The notes beneath the pieces were generated by a model. It ran no database searches. It worked only from the letters and a program-made list of their open reading frames with translations, and was not told the DNA's origin. A DNA stretch of 64,000 nt from Auanema rhodensis. Taxonomy: Eukaryota > Nematoda > Chromadorea > Rhabditida > Rhabditidae. Of the stretch, positions 34,301-47,300 are shown one piece after another (the first letter of the stretch is position 1; each line of letters opens with the position of its first letter). The DNA lies in assembly GCA_964057225.1 (NCBI GenBank), contig OZ059900.1, positions 6,582,501-6,646,500 of the forward strand. Reading direction: 5' to 3'. The translations under genes were made by a program, and so were the position numbers.

Positions 34301-37225
34301 CGCAGCGAGCAGGATTCGAACCTACGCAGGCAACGCCCATTGGATTTCGAGTCCAACTCCTTAACCACTCGGACATCGCTGCTTATTTCAGCAAATTCAT
34401 TTTCAGAAGAAAAATACAGGCATTTGAAAATATTTCTCAAAAAAATCTGGAAGAACCCAAAAAATTACGCAGCGAGCAGGATTCGAACCTACGCAGGCAA
34501 CGCCCATTGGATTTCGAGTCCAACTCCTTAACCACTCGGACATCGCTGCTTATTTCAGCAAATTCATTTTCAGAAGAAAAATACAGGCATTTGAAAATAT
34601 TTCTCAAAAAAATCTGGAAGAACCCAAAAAATTACGCAGCGAGCAGGATTCGAACCTACGCAGGCAACGCCCACTGGATTTCGAGTCCAACTCCTTAACC
34701 ACTCGGACATCGCTGCTTATTTCAGCAAATTCATTTTCAGAAGAAAAATACAGGCATTTGAAAATATTTCTCAAAAAAATCTGGAAGAACCCAAAAAATT
34801 ACGCAGCGAGCAGGATTCGAACCTACGCAGGCAACGCCCATTGGATTTCGAGTCCAACTCCTTAACCACTCGGACATCGCTGCTTATTTCAGCAAATTCA
34901 TTTTCAGAAGAAAAATACAGGCATTTGAAAATATTTCTCAAAAAAATCTGGAAGAACCCAAAAAATTACGCAGCGAGCAGGATTCGAACCTACGCAGGCA
35001 ACGCCCATTGGATTTCGAGTCCAACTCCTTAACCACTCGGACATCGCTGCTTATTTCAGCAAATTCATTTTCAGAAGAAAAATACAGGCATTTGAAAATG
35101 CTTTCTCAGAAAAATCTGGAAGAACCCAAAAAATTACGCAGCGAGCAGGATTCGAACCTACGCAGGCAACGCCCATTGGATTTCGAGTCCAACTCCTTAA
35201 CCACTCGGACATCGCTGCTTATTTCAGCAAATTCATTTTCAGAAGAAAAATACAGGCATTTGAAAATGCTTTCTCAGAAAAATCTGGAAGAACCCAAAAA
35301 ATTACGCAGCGAGCAGGATTCGAACCTACGCAGGCAACGCCCATTGGATTTCGAGTCCAACTCCTTAACCACTCGGACATCGCTGCTTATTTCTGCTAAT
35401 TCCGTATCAGAAGAATAATACAGGCTTTTGAAAATGTTGCTCAAAAAAATCTGGAAGAACCCAAAAAATTACGCTTCAGGATTCGAACCTACGCAGGCAA
35501 CGCCCATTGGATTTCGAGTCCAACTCCTTAACCACTCGGACATCGCTGCTCATTTCAGCTAATTCCGTTTCAGAAGAAAAACACAGGCATTTGAAAATGC
35601 TTTCTCAGAAAAATCTGGAAGAACCCAAAAAATTTCGCAGCGAGCAGGATTCGAACCTACGCAGGCAACGCCCATTGGATTTCGAGTCCAACTCCTTAAC
35701 CACTCGGACATCACTGCTCATTCCAGCAAATTCATTTTCAGAAGAATAATACAGGCATTTGAAAATGCTTTCTCAGAAAAATCTGGAAGAACCTAAAAAA
35801 TTTCGCAGCGAGCAGGATTCGAACCTACGCAGGCAACGCCCATTGGATTTCGAGTCCAACTCCTTAACCACTCGGACATCGCTGCTCATTTCAGCTAATT
35901 CCGTTTCAGAAGAATAATACAGGCATTTGAAAATGCTTTCTCAGAAAAATCTGAAAGAACCCAAAAAATTTCGCAGCGAGCAGGATTCGAACCTACGCAG
36001 GCAACGCCCATTGGATTTCGAGTCCAACTCCTTAACCACTCGGACATCGCTGCTTATTTCAGCAAATTCATTTTCAGAAGAAAAATACAGGCATTTGAAA
36101 ATGTTTCTCAAAAAAATCTGGAAGAACCCAAAAAATTTCGCAGCGAGCAGGATTCGAACCTACGCAGGCAACGCCCATTGGATTTCGAGTCCAACTCCTT
36201 AACCACTCGGACATCGCTGCTTATTTCAGCAAATTCATTTTCAGAAGAAAAATACAGGCATTTGAAAATATTTCTCAAAAAAATCTGGAAGAACCCAAAA
36301 AATTACGCAGCGAGCAGGATTCGAACCTACGCAGGCAACGCCCATTGGATTTCGAGTCCAACTCCTTAACCACTCGGACATCGCTGCTCATTTTAGCTAA
36401 TTCCGTTTCAGAAGAAAAACACAGGCATTTGAAAATGCTTTCTCAGAAAAATCTGAAAGAACCCAAAAAATTTCGCAGCGAGCAGGATTCGAACCTACGC
36501 AGGCAACGCCCATTGGATTTCGAGTCCAACTCCTTAACCACTCGGACATCGCTGCTCATTTCAGCTAATTCCGTTTCAGAAGAATAATACAGTCATTTGA
36601 AAATGCTTTCTCAAAAAAATCTGGAAGAACCCAAAAAATTACGCAGCGAGCAGGATTCGAACCTACGCAGGCAACGCCCATTGGATTTCGAGTCCAACTC
36701 CTTAACCACTCGGACATCGCTGCTCATTTCAGCTAATTCCGTTTCAGAAGAATAATACAGGCATTTGAAAATGCTTTCTCAGAAAAATCTGAAAGAACCC
36801 AAAAAATTTCGCAGCGAGCAGGATTCGAACCTACGCAGGCAACGCCCATTGGATTTCGAGTCCAACTCCTTAACCACTCGGACATCGCTGCTCATTCCAG
36901 CAAATTCATTTTCAGAAGAATAATACAGGCATTTGAAAATGTTTCTCAAAAAAATCTGGAAGAACCCAAAAAATTTCGCAGCGAGCAGGATTCGAACCTA
37001 CGCAGGCAACGCCCATTGGATTTCGAGTCCAACTCCTTAACCACTCGGACATCGCTGCTTATTTCAGCAAATTCATTTTCAGAAGAAAAATACAGGCATT
37101 TGAAAATATTTCTCAAAAAAATCTGGAAGAACCCAAAAAATTACGCAGCGAGCAGGATTCGAACCTACGCAGGCAACGCCCATTGGATTTCGAGTCCAAC
37201 TCCTTAACCACTCGGACATCGCTGC
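34301..37225 (-). tRNA. tRNA-Ser(CGA) genes, minus block 3 (17 full-length copies)
   Basis: Full-length genes, low coordinates: 34301, 34468, 34635, 34802, 34969, 35137, 35305, 35636, 35804, 35972, 36139, 36306, 36474, 36642, 36810, 36977, 37144; each spans 82 nt. All carry anticodon CGA and a T6 terminator. Confidence 0.92.
35472..35549 (-). pseudogene. tRNA-Ser(CGA) with internal 3' deletion
   Basis: This carries the same 4-nt-short lesion of the 3' acceptor strand as the copy at 31,880. Confidence 0.85.
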
Positions 37226-37310
37226 TCATTTCAGCTAATTCCGTTTCAGAAGAATAATACAGGCTTTTGAAAATGTTGCTCAAAAAAATCTGGAAGAACC
37301 CAAAAAATAT

Positions 37311-37346
37311 CGCAGCGAGCAGGATTCGAACCTACGCAGGCAACGC
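37311..37346 (-). pseudogene. tRNA-Ser(CGA) 3' half cut at an inversion junction
   Basis: The minus-strand copy ends abruptly after its variable arm (..caggcaacgc) and is followed at 37,347 by trailer sequence in the opposite orientation (tttttgggttcttcc). This marks the point where tRNA orientation changes from minus to plus. Confidence 0.85.
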
Positions 37347-39769
37347 TTTTTGGGTTCTTCCAGATTTTTCTGAGAAAGCATTTTCAAATGTATTATTCTT
37401 CTGAAAATGAATTTGCTGGAATGAGCAGCGATGTCCGAGTGGTTAAGGAGTTGGACTCGAAATCCAATGGGCGTTGCCTGCGTAGGTTCGAATCCTGCTC
37501 GCTGCGTAATTTTTTGGGTTCTTCCAGATTTTTTTGAGAAACATTTTCAAATGCCTGTGTATTTCTTCTGAAAATGAATTTGCTGAAACGAGCAGCGATG
37601 TCCGAGTGGTTAAGGAGTTGGACTCGAAATCCAATGGGCGTTGCCTGCGTAGGTTCGAATCCTGCTCGCTGCGTAATTTTTTGGGTTCTTCCAGATTTTT
37701 TTGAGAAACATTTTCGAATACCTGTGTATTTCTTCTGAAAATGAATTTGCTGGAATGAGCAGCGATGTCCGAGTGGTTAAGGAGTTGGACTCGAAATCCA
37801 ATGGGCGTTGCCTGCGTAGGTTCGAATCCTGCTCGCTGCGAAATTTTTTGGGTTCTTCCAGATTTTTTTGAGCAACATTTTCAAAAGCCTGTATTATTCT
37901 TCTGAAACGGAATTAGCTGAAATGAGCAGCGATGTCCGAGTGGTTAAGGAGTTGGACTCGAAATCCAATGGGCGTTGCCTGCGTAGGTTCGAATCCTGCT
38001 CGCTGCGTAATTTTTTGGGTTCTTCCAGATTTTTTTGAGGAATATTTTCAAATGCCTGTATTTTTCTTCTGAAAATGAATTTGCTGAAATAAGCAGCGAT
38101 GTCCGAGTGGTTAAGGAGTTGGACTCGAAATCCAATGGGCGTTGCCTGCGTAGGTTCGAATCCTGCTCGCTGCGAAATTTTTTGGGTTCTTCCAGATTTT
38201 TTTGAGAAACATTTTCAAATGCCTGTATTATTCTTCTGAAAATGAATTTGCTGGAATGAGCAGCGATGTCCGAGTGGTTAAGGAGTTGGACTCGAAATCC
38301 AATGGGCGTTGCCTGCGTAGGTTCGAATCCTGCTCGCTGCGAAATTTTTTGGGTTCTTTCAGATTTTTCTGAGAAAGCATTTTCAAATGCCTGTATTATT
38401 CTTCTGAAACGGAATTAGCTGAAATGAGCAGCGATGTCCGAGTGGTTAAGGAGTTGGACTCGAAATCCAATGGGCGTTGCCTGCGTAGGTTCGAATCCTG
38501 CTCGCTGCGTAATTTTTTGGGTTCTTCCAGATTTTTTTGAGAAAGCATTTTCAAATGCCTGTATTATTCTTCTGAAACGGAATTAGCTGAAATGAGCAGC
38601 GATGTCCGAGTGGTTAAGGAGTTGGACTCGAAATCCTATGGGCGTTGCCTGCGTAGGTTCGAATCCTGCTCGCTGCGAAATTTTTTGGGTTCTTTCAGAT
38701 TTTTCTGAGAAAGCATTTTCAAATGCCTGTGTTTTTCTTCTGAAACGGAATTAGCTAAAATGAGCAGCGATGTCCGAGTGGTTAAGGAGTTGGACTCGAA
38801 ATCCAATGGGCGTTGCCTGCGTAGGTTCGAATCCTGCTCGCTGCGTAATTTTTTGGGTTCTTCCAGATTTTTTTGAGAAATATTTTCAAATGCCTGTATT
38901 TTTCTTCTGAAAATGAATTTGCTGAAATAAGCAGCGATGTCCGAGTGGTTAAGGAGTTGGACTCGAAATCCAATGGGCGTTGCCTGCGTAGGTTCGAATC
39001 CTGCTCGCTGCGAAATTTTTTGGGTTCTTCCAGAATTTTTTGAGAAACATTTTCAAATGCCTGTATTTTTCTTCTGAAAATGAATTTGCTGAAATAAGCA
39101 GCGATGTTCGAGTGGTTAAGGAGTTGGACTCGAAATCCAATGGGCGTTGCCTGCGTAGGTTCGAATCCTGCTCGCTGCGAAATTTTTTGGGTTCTTCCAG
39201 ATTTTTCTGAGAAAGCATTTTCAAAAGCCTGTATTATTCTTCTGAAACGGAATTAGCTGAAATGAGCAGCGATGTCCGAGTGGTTAAGGAGTTGGACTCG
39301 AAATCCAATGGGCGTTGCCTGCGTAGGTTCGAATCCTGCTCGCTGCGAAATTTTTTGGGTTCTTTCAGATTTTTCTGAGAAAGCATTTTCAAATGCCTGT
39401 ATTATTCTTCTGAAACGGAATTAGCTGAAATGAGCAGCGATGTCCGAGTGGTTAAGGAGTTGGACTCGAAATCCAATGGGCGTTGCCTGCGTAGGTTCGA
39501 ATCCTGCTCGCTGCGAAATTTTTTAGGTTCTTCCAGATTTTTCTGAGAAAGCATTTTCAAATGCCTGTATTATTCTTCTGAAAATGAATTTGCTGGAATG
39601 AGCAGCGATGTCCGAGTGGTTAAGGAGTTGGACTCGAAATCCAATGGGCGTTGCCTGCGTAGGTTCGAATCCTGCTCGCTGCGAAATTTTTTGGGTTCTT
39701 CCAGATTTTTCTGAGAAAGCATTTTCAAATGCCTGTGTTTTTCTTCTGAAACGGAATTAGCTGAAATGA

Positions 39770-39847
39770 GCAGCGATGTCCGAGTGGTTAAGGAGTTGGA
39801 CTCGAAATCCAATGGGCGTTGCCTGCGTAGGTTCGAATCCTGAAGCG
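39770..39847 (+). pseudogene. tRNA-Ser(CGA) with internal 3' deletion
   Basis: The 3' end reads ..atcctgaagcg instead of ..atcctgctcgctgcg. The lesion is identical to those at 31,880 and 35,472, in the opposite orientation. Confidence 0.85.
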
Positions 39848-41273
39848 TAATTTTTTGGGTTCTTCCAGATTTTTTTGAGCAACATTTTCAAAAGCCTGTA
39901 TTATTCTTCTGATACGGAATTAGCAGAAATGAGCAGCGATGTCCGAGTGGTTAAGGAGTTGGACTCGAAATCCAATGGGCGTTGCCTGCGTAGGTTCGAA
40001 TCCTGCTCGCTGCGTAATTTTTTGGGTTCTTCCAGATTTTTTTGAGAAATATTTTCAAATGCCTGTATTATTCTTCTGAAAATGAATTTGCTGGAATGAG
40101 CAGCGATGTCCGAGTGGTTAAGGAGTTGGACTCGAAATCCAATGGGCGTTGGCTGCGTAGGTTCGAATCCTGCTCGCTGCGAAATTTTTTGGGTTCTTCC
40201 AGATTTTTCTGAGAAAGCATTTTCAAATGCCTGTGTTTTTCTTCTGAAACGGAATTAGCTAAAATGAGCAGCGATGTCCGAGTGGTTAAGGAGTTGGACT
40301 CGAAATCCAATGGGCGTTGCCTGCGTAGGTTCGAATCCTGCTCGCTGCGTAATTTTTTGGGTTCTTCCAGATTTTTTTGAGAAATATTTTCAAATGCCTG
40401 TATTTTTCTTCTGAAAATGAATTTGCTGAAATAAGCAGCGATGTCCGAGTGGTTAAGGAGTTGGACTCGAAATCCAATGGGCGTTGCCTGCGTAGGTTCG
40501 AATCCTGCTCGCTGCGAAATTTTTTGGGTTCTTCCAGATTTTTTTGAGAAACATTTTCAAATGCCTGTATTTTTCTTCTGAAACGGAATTAGCTGAAATG
40601 AGCAGCGATGTCCGAGTGGTTAAGGAGTTGGACTCGAAATCCAATGGGCGTTGCCTGCGTAGGTTCGAATCCTGCTCGCTGCGAAATTTTTTGGGTTCTT
40701 TCAGATTTTTCTGAGAAAGCATTTTCAAATGCCTGTATTATTCTTCTGAAACGGAATTAGCTGAAATGAGCAGCGATGTCCGAGTGGTTAAGGAGTTGGA
40801 CTCGAAATCCAATGGGCGTTGCCTGCGTAGGTTCGAATCCTGCTCGCTGCGAAATTTTTTGGGTTCTTTCAGATTTTTCTGAGAAAGCATTTTCAAATGC
40901 CTGTATTATTCTTCTGAAACGGAATTAGCTGAAATGAGCAGCGATGTCCGAGTGGTTAAGGAGTTGGACTCGAAATCCAATGGGCGTTGCCTGCGTAGGT
41001 TCGAATCCTGCTCGCTGCGAAATTTTTTAGGTTCTTCCAGATTTTTCTGAGAAAGCATTTTCAAATGCCTGTATTATTCTTCTGAAAATGAATTTGCTGG
41101 AATGAGCAGCGATGTCCGAGTGGTTAAGGAGTTGGACTCGAAATCCAATGGGCGTTGCCTGCGTAGGTTCGAATCCTGCTCGCTGCGAAATTTTTTGGGT
41201 TCTTCCAGATTTTTCTGAGAAAGCATTTTCAAATGCCTGTGTTTTTCTTCTGAAACGGAATTAGCTGAAATGA

Positions 41274-41351
41274 GCAGCGATGTCCGAGTGGTTAAGGAGT
41301 TGGACTCGAAATCCAATGGGCGTTGCCTGCGTAGGTTCGAATCCTGAAGCG
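41274..41351 (+). pseudogene. tRNA-Ser(CGA) with internal 3' deletion
   Basis: This lesion lies 1,504 bp to the right of the one at 39,770 and belongs to the same higher-order duplication. Confidence 0.85.
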
Positions 41352-44300
41352 TAATTTTTTGGGTTCTTCCAGATTTTTTTGAGCAACATTTTCAAAAGCC
41401 TGTATTATTCTTCTGATACGGAATTAGCAGAAATGAGCAGCGATGTCCGAGTGGTTAAGGAGTTGGACTCGAAATCCAATGGGCGTTGCCTGCGTAGGTT
41501 CGAATCCTGCTCGCTGCGTAATTTTTTGGGTTCTTCCAGATTTTTTTGAGAAATATTTTCAAATGCCTGTATTATTCTTCTGAAAATGAATTTGCTGGAA
41601 TGAGCAGCGATGTCCGAGTGGTTAAGGAGTTGGACTCGAAATCCAATGGGCGTTGGCTGCGTAGGTTCGAATCCTGCTCGCTGCGAAATTTTTTGGGTTC
41701 TTCCAGATTTTTCTGAGAAAGCATTTTCAAATGCCTGTGTTTTTCTTCTGAAACGGAATTAGCTAAAATGAGCAGCGATGTCCGAGTGGTTAAGGAGTTG
41801 GACTCGAAATCCAATGGGCGTTGCCTGCGTAGGTTCGAATCCTGCTCGCTGCGTAATTTTTTGGGTTCTTCCAGATTTTTTTGAGAAATATTTTCAAATG
41901 CCTGTATTTTTCTTCTGAAAATGAATTTGCTGAAATAAGCAGCGATGTCCGAGTGGTTAAGGAGTTGGACTCGAAATCCAATGGGCGTTGCCTGCGTAGG
42001 TTCGAATCCTGCTCGCTGCGAAATTTTTTGGGTTCTTCCAGATTTTTTTGAGAAACATTTTCAAATGCCTGTATTTTTCTTCTGAAAATGAATTTGCTGA
42101 AATAAGCAGCGATGTTCGAGTGGTTAAGGAGTTGGACTCGAAATCCAATGGGCGTTGCCTGCGTAGGTTCGAATCCTGCTCGCTGCGAAATTTTTTGGGT
42201 TCTTCCAGATTTTTTTGAGCAACATTTTCAAAAGCCTGTATTATTCTTCTGAAACGGAATTAGCTGAAATGAGCAGCGATGTCCGAGTGGTTAAGGAGTT
42301 GGACTCGAAATCCAATGGGCGTTGCCTGCGTAGGTTCGAATCCTGCTCGCTGCGTAATTTTTTGGGTTCTTCCAGATTTTTCTGAGAAATATTTTCAAAT
42401 GCCTGTATTTTTCTTCTGAAAATGAATTTGCTGAAATAAGCAGCGATGTCCGAGTGGTTAAGGAGTTGGACTCGAAATCCAATGGGCGTTGCCTGCGTAG
42501 GTTCGAATCCTGCTCGCTGCGTAATTTTTTGGGTTCTTCCAGATTTTTTTGAGAAATATTTTCAAATGCCTGTATTATTCTTCTGAAAATGAATTTGCTG
42601 GAATGAGCAGCGATGTCCGAGTGGTTAAGGAGTTGGACTCGAAATCCAATGGGCGTTGGCTGCGTAGGTTCGAATCCTGCTCGCTGCGAAATTTTTTGGG
42701 TTCTTCCAGATTTTTCTGAGAAAGCATTTTCAAATGCCTGTGTTTTTCTTCTGAAACGGAATTAGCTAAAATGAGCAGCGATGTCCGAGTGGTTAAGGAG
42801 TTGGACTCGAAATCCAATGGGCGTTGCCTGCGTAGGTTCGAATCCTGCTCGCTGCGTAATTTTTTGGGTTCTTCCAGATTTTTTTGAGAAATATTTTCAA
42901 ATGCCTGTATTTTTCTTCTGAAAATGAATTTGCTGAAATAAGCAGCGATGTCCGAGTGGTTAAGGAGTTGGACTCGAAATCCAATGGGCGTTGCCTGCGT
43001 AGGTTCGAATCCTGCTCGCTGCGTAATTTTTTGGGTTCTTCCAGATTTTTTTGAGAAATATTTTCAAAAGCCTGTATTATTCTTCTGAAACGGAATTAGC
43101 TGAAATGAGCAGCGATGTCCGAGTGGTTAAGGAGTTGGACTCGAAATCCAATGGGCGTTGCCTGCGTAGGTTCGAATCCTGCTCGCTGCGTAATTTTTTG
43201 GGTTCTTCCAGATTTTTCTGAGAAATATTTTCAAATGCCTGTATTTTTCTTCTGAAAATGAATTTGCTGAAATAAGCAGCGATGTCCGAGTGGTTAAGGA
43301 GTTGGACTCGAAATCCAATGGGCGTTGCCTGCGTAGGTTCGAATCCTGCTCGCTGCGAAATTTTTTGGGTTCTTCCAGATTTTTTTGAGAAACATTTTCG
43401 AATGCCTGTATTATTCTTCTGAAAATGAATTTGCTGGAATGAGCAGCGATGTCCGAGTGGTTAAGGAGTTGGACTCGAAATCCAATGGGCGTTGCCTGCG
43501 TAGGTTCGAATCCTGCTCGCTGCGAAATTTTTTGGGTTCTTCCAGATTTTTTTGAGAAACATTTTCGAATGCCTGTATTATTCTTCTGAAAATGAATTTG
43601 CTGGAATGAGCAGCGATGTCCGAGTGGTTAAGGAGTTGGACTCGAAATCCAATGGGCGTTGCCTGCGTAGGTTCGAATCCTGCTCGCTGCGATATTTTTT
43701 GGGTTCTTCCAGATTTTTCTGAGAAAGCATTTTCAAATGCCTGTGTTTTTCTTCTGAAACGGAATTAGCTGAAATGAGCAGCGATGTCCGAGTGGTTAAG
43801 GAGTTGGACTCGAAATCCAATGGGCGTTGCCTGCGTAGGTTCGAATCCTGCTCGCTGCGTAATTTTTTGGGTTCTTCCAGATTTTTTTGAGAAATATTTT
43901 CAAATGCCTGTATTATTCTTCTGAAACGGAATTAGCTGAAATGAGCAGCGATGTCCGAGTGGTTAAGGAGTTGGACTCGAAATCCAATGGGCGTTGCCTG
44001 CGTAGGTTCGAATCCTGCTCGCTGCGAAATTTTTTGGGTTCTTCCAGATTTTTTTGAGAAATATTTTCAAATGCCTGTATTTTTCTTCTGAAAATGAATT
44101 TGCTGAAATAAGCAGCGATGTCCGAGTGGTTAAGGAGTTGGACTCGAAATCCAATGGGCGTTGCCTGCGTAGGTTCGAATCCTGCTCGCTGCGAAATTTT
44201 TTGGGTTCTTCCAGATTTTTCTGAGAAAGCATTTTCAAATGCCTGTGTTTTTCTTCTGAAACGGAATTAGCTGAAATGAGCAGCGATGTCCGAGTGGTTA

Positions 44301-47300
44301 AGGAGTTGGACTCGAAATCCAATGGGCGTTGCCTGCGTAGGTTCGAATCCTGCTCGCTGCGAAATTTTTTGGGTTCTTCCAGATTTTTTTGAGAAATATT
44401 TTCAAATGCCTGTATTATTCTTCTGAAACGGAATTAGCTGAAATAAGCAGCGATGTCCGAGTGGTTAAGGAGTTGGACTCGAAATCCAATGGGCGTTGCC
44501 TGCGTAGGTTCGAATCCTGCTCGCTGCGAAATTTTTTGGGTTCTTCCAGATTTTTTTGAGAAACATTTTCGAATACCTGTGTTTTTCTTCTGAAACGGAA
44601 TTAGCTGAAATGAGCAGCGATGTCCGAGTGGTTAAGGAGTTGGACTCGAAATCCAATGGGCGTTGCCTGCGTAGGTTCGAATCCTGCTCGCTGCGTAATT
44701 TTTTGGGTTCTTCCAGATTTTTTTGAGAAATATTTTCAAATGCCTGTATTTTTCTTCTGAAAATGAATTTGCTGAAATAAGCAGCGATGTCCGAGTGGTT
44801 AAGGAGTTGGACTCGAAATCCAATGGGCGTTGCCTGCGTAGGTTCGAATCCTGCTCGCTGCGTAATTTTTTGGGTTCTTCCAGATTTTTTTGAGAAACAT
44901 TTTCGAATACCTGTGTATTTCTTCTGAAAATGAATTTGCTGGAATGAGCAGCGATGTCCGAGTGGTTAAGGAGTTGGACTCGAAATCCAATGGGCGTTGC
45001 CTGCGTAGGTTCGAATCCTGCTCGCTGCGAAATTTTTTGGGTTCTTCCAGATTTTTTTGAGCAACATTTTCAAAAGCCTGTATTATTCTTCTGAAACGGA
45101 ATTAGCTGAAATGAGCAGCGATGTCCGAGTGGTTAAGGAGTTGGACTCGAAATCCAATGGGCGTTGCCTGCGTAGGTTCGAATCCTGCTCGCTGCGAAAT
45201 TTTTTGGGTTCTTCCAGATTTTTTTGAGAAATATTTTCAAATGCCTGTATTTTTCTTCTGAAAATGAATTTGCTGAAATAAGCAGCGATGTCCGAGTGGT
45301 TAAGGAGTTGGACTCGAAATCCAATGGGCGTTGCCTGCGTAGGTTCGAATCCTGCTCGCTGCGAAATTTTTTGGGTTCTTCCAGATTTTTTTGAGAAACA
45401 TTTTCAAATGCCTGTATTATTCTTCTGAAAATGAATTTGCTGGAATGAGCAGCGATGTCCGAGTGGTTAAGGAGTTGGACTCGAAATCCAATGGGCGTTG
45501 CCTGCGTAGGTTCGAATCCTGCTCGCTGCGTAATTTTTTGGGTTCTTCCAGATTTTTTTGAGAAACATTTTCGAATACCTGTGTATTTCTTCTGAAAATG
45601 AATTTGCTGGAATGAGCAGCGATGTCCGAGTGGTTAAGGAGTTGGACTCGAAATCCAATGGGCGTTGCCTGCGTAGGTTCGAATCCTGCTCGCTGCGAAA
45701 TTTTTTGGATTCTTTCAGATTTTTCTGAGAAAGCATTTTCAAATGCATGTATTATTCTTCTGAAACGGAATTAGCTGAAATGAGCAGCGATGTCCGAGTG
45801 GTTAAGGAGTTGGACTCGAAATCCAATGGGCGTTGCCTGCGTAGGTTCGAATCCTGCTCGCTGCGAAATTTTTTGGGTTCTTCCAGATTTTTTTGAGCAA
45901 CATTTTCAAAAGCCTGTATTATTCTTCTGAAACGGAATTAGCTGAAATGAGCAGCGATGTCCGAGTGGTTAAGGAGTTGGACTCGAAATCCAATGGGCGT
46001 TGCCTGCGTAGGTTCGAATCCTGCTCGCTGCGAAATTTTTTGGGTTCTTCCAGATTTTTTTGAGAAATATTTTCAAATGCCTGTATTTTTATTCTGAAAA
46101 TGAATTTGCTGAAATAAGCAGCGATGTCCGAGTGGTTAAGGAGTTGGACTCGAAATCCAATGGGCGTTGCCTGCGTAGGTTCGAATCCTGCTCGCTGCGA
46201 AATTTTTTGGGTTCTTCCAGATTTTTTTGAGAAACATTTTCAAATGCCTGTATTATTCTTCTGAAAATGAATTTGCTGGAATGAGCAGCGATGTCCGAGT
46301 GGTTAAGGAGTTGGACTCGAAATCCAATGGGCGTTGCCTGCGTAGGTTCGAATCCTGCTCGCTGCGAAATTTTTTGGGTTCTTTCAGATTTTTCTGAGAA
46401 AGCATTTTCAAATGCCTGTATTATTCTTCTGAAACGGAATTAGCTGAAATGAGCAGCGATGTCCGAGTGGTTAAGGAGTTGGACTCGAAATCCAATGGGC
46501 GTTGCCTGCGTAGGTTCGAATCCTGCTCGCTGCGTAATTTTTTGGGTTCTTCCAGATTTTTTTGAGAAACATTTTCGAATACCTGTGTATTTCTTCTGAA
46601 AATGAATTTGCTGAAACGAGCAGCGATGTCCGAGTGGTTAAGGAGTTGGACTCGAAATCCAATGGGCGTTGCCTGCGTAGGTTCGAATCCTGCTCGCTGC
46701 GTAATTTTTTGGGTTCTTCCAGATTTTTTTGAGAAATATTTTCAAATGCCTGTATTTTTCTTCTGAAAATGAATTTGCTGAAATAAGCAGCGATGTCCGA
46801 GTGGTTAAGGAGTTGGACTCGAAATCCAATGGGCGTTGCCTGCGTAGGTTCGAATCCTGCTCGCTGCGAAATTTTTTGGGTTCTTCCAGATTTTTCTGAG
46901 AAGCATTTTCAAATGCCTGTATTATTCTTCTGAAACAGAATTAGCTGAAATGAGCAGCGATGTCCGAGTGGTTAAGGAGTTGGACTCGAAATCCAATGGG
47001 CGTTGCCTGCGTAGGTTCGAATCCTGCTCGCTGCGTAATTTTTTGGGTTCTTCCAGATTTTTTTGAGAAACATTTTCGAATACCTGTGTTTTTCTTCTGA
47101 AAATGAATTTGCTGAAACGAGCAGCGATGTCCGAGTGGTTAAGGAGTTGGACTCGAAATCCAATGGGCGTTGCCTGCGTAGGTTCGAATCCAGCTCGCTG
47201 CGAAATTTTTTGGGTTCTTCCAGATTTTTTTGAGAAATATTTTCAAATGCCTGTATTTTTCTTCTGAAAATGAATTTGCTGAAATAAGCAGCGATGTCCG

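Larger units (their letters stand above)
30315..37160. repeat. Tandem direct duplication with 3,424-bp offset
   Basis: The sequence from about 30,315 (envelope-like piece plus minus-strand tRNA units) recurs from about 33,739 with a constant offset of 3,424 bp. Matching pairs include 30,877/34,301, 31,211/34,635 (same variant), 32,715/36,139 and 33,218/36,642. Inside, the deleted tRNA copy is shifted by one unit (31,880 against 35,472), so unequal exchange or conversion followed the duplication. Confidence 0.8.
39200..42060 (+). repeat. Higher-order duplication, offset 1,504 bp (nine units)
   Basis: Units from 39,266 to 40,435 match units from 40,770 to 41,939, including the deleted copy, the C-to-G variant and the altered spacer gatacggaattagcag. 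The offset is 1,504 bp throughout. Parts recur again at 42,607 and 42,775, 1,003 bp further on. Confidence 0.75.
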
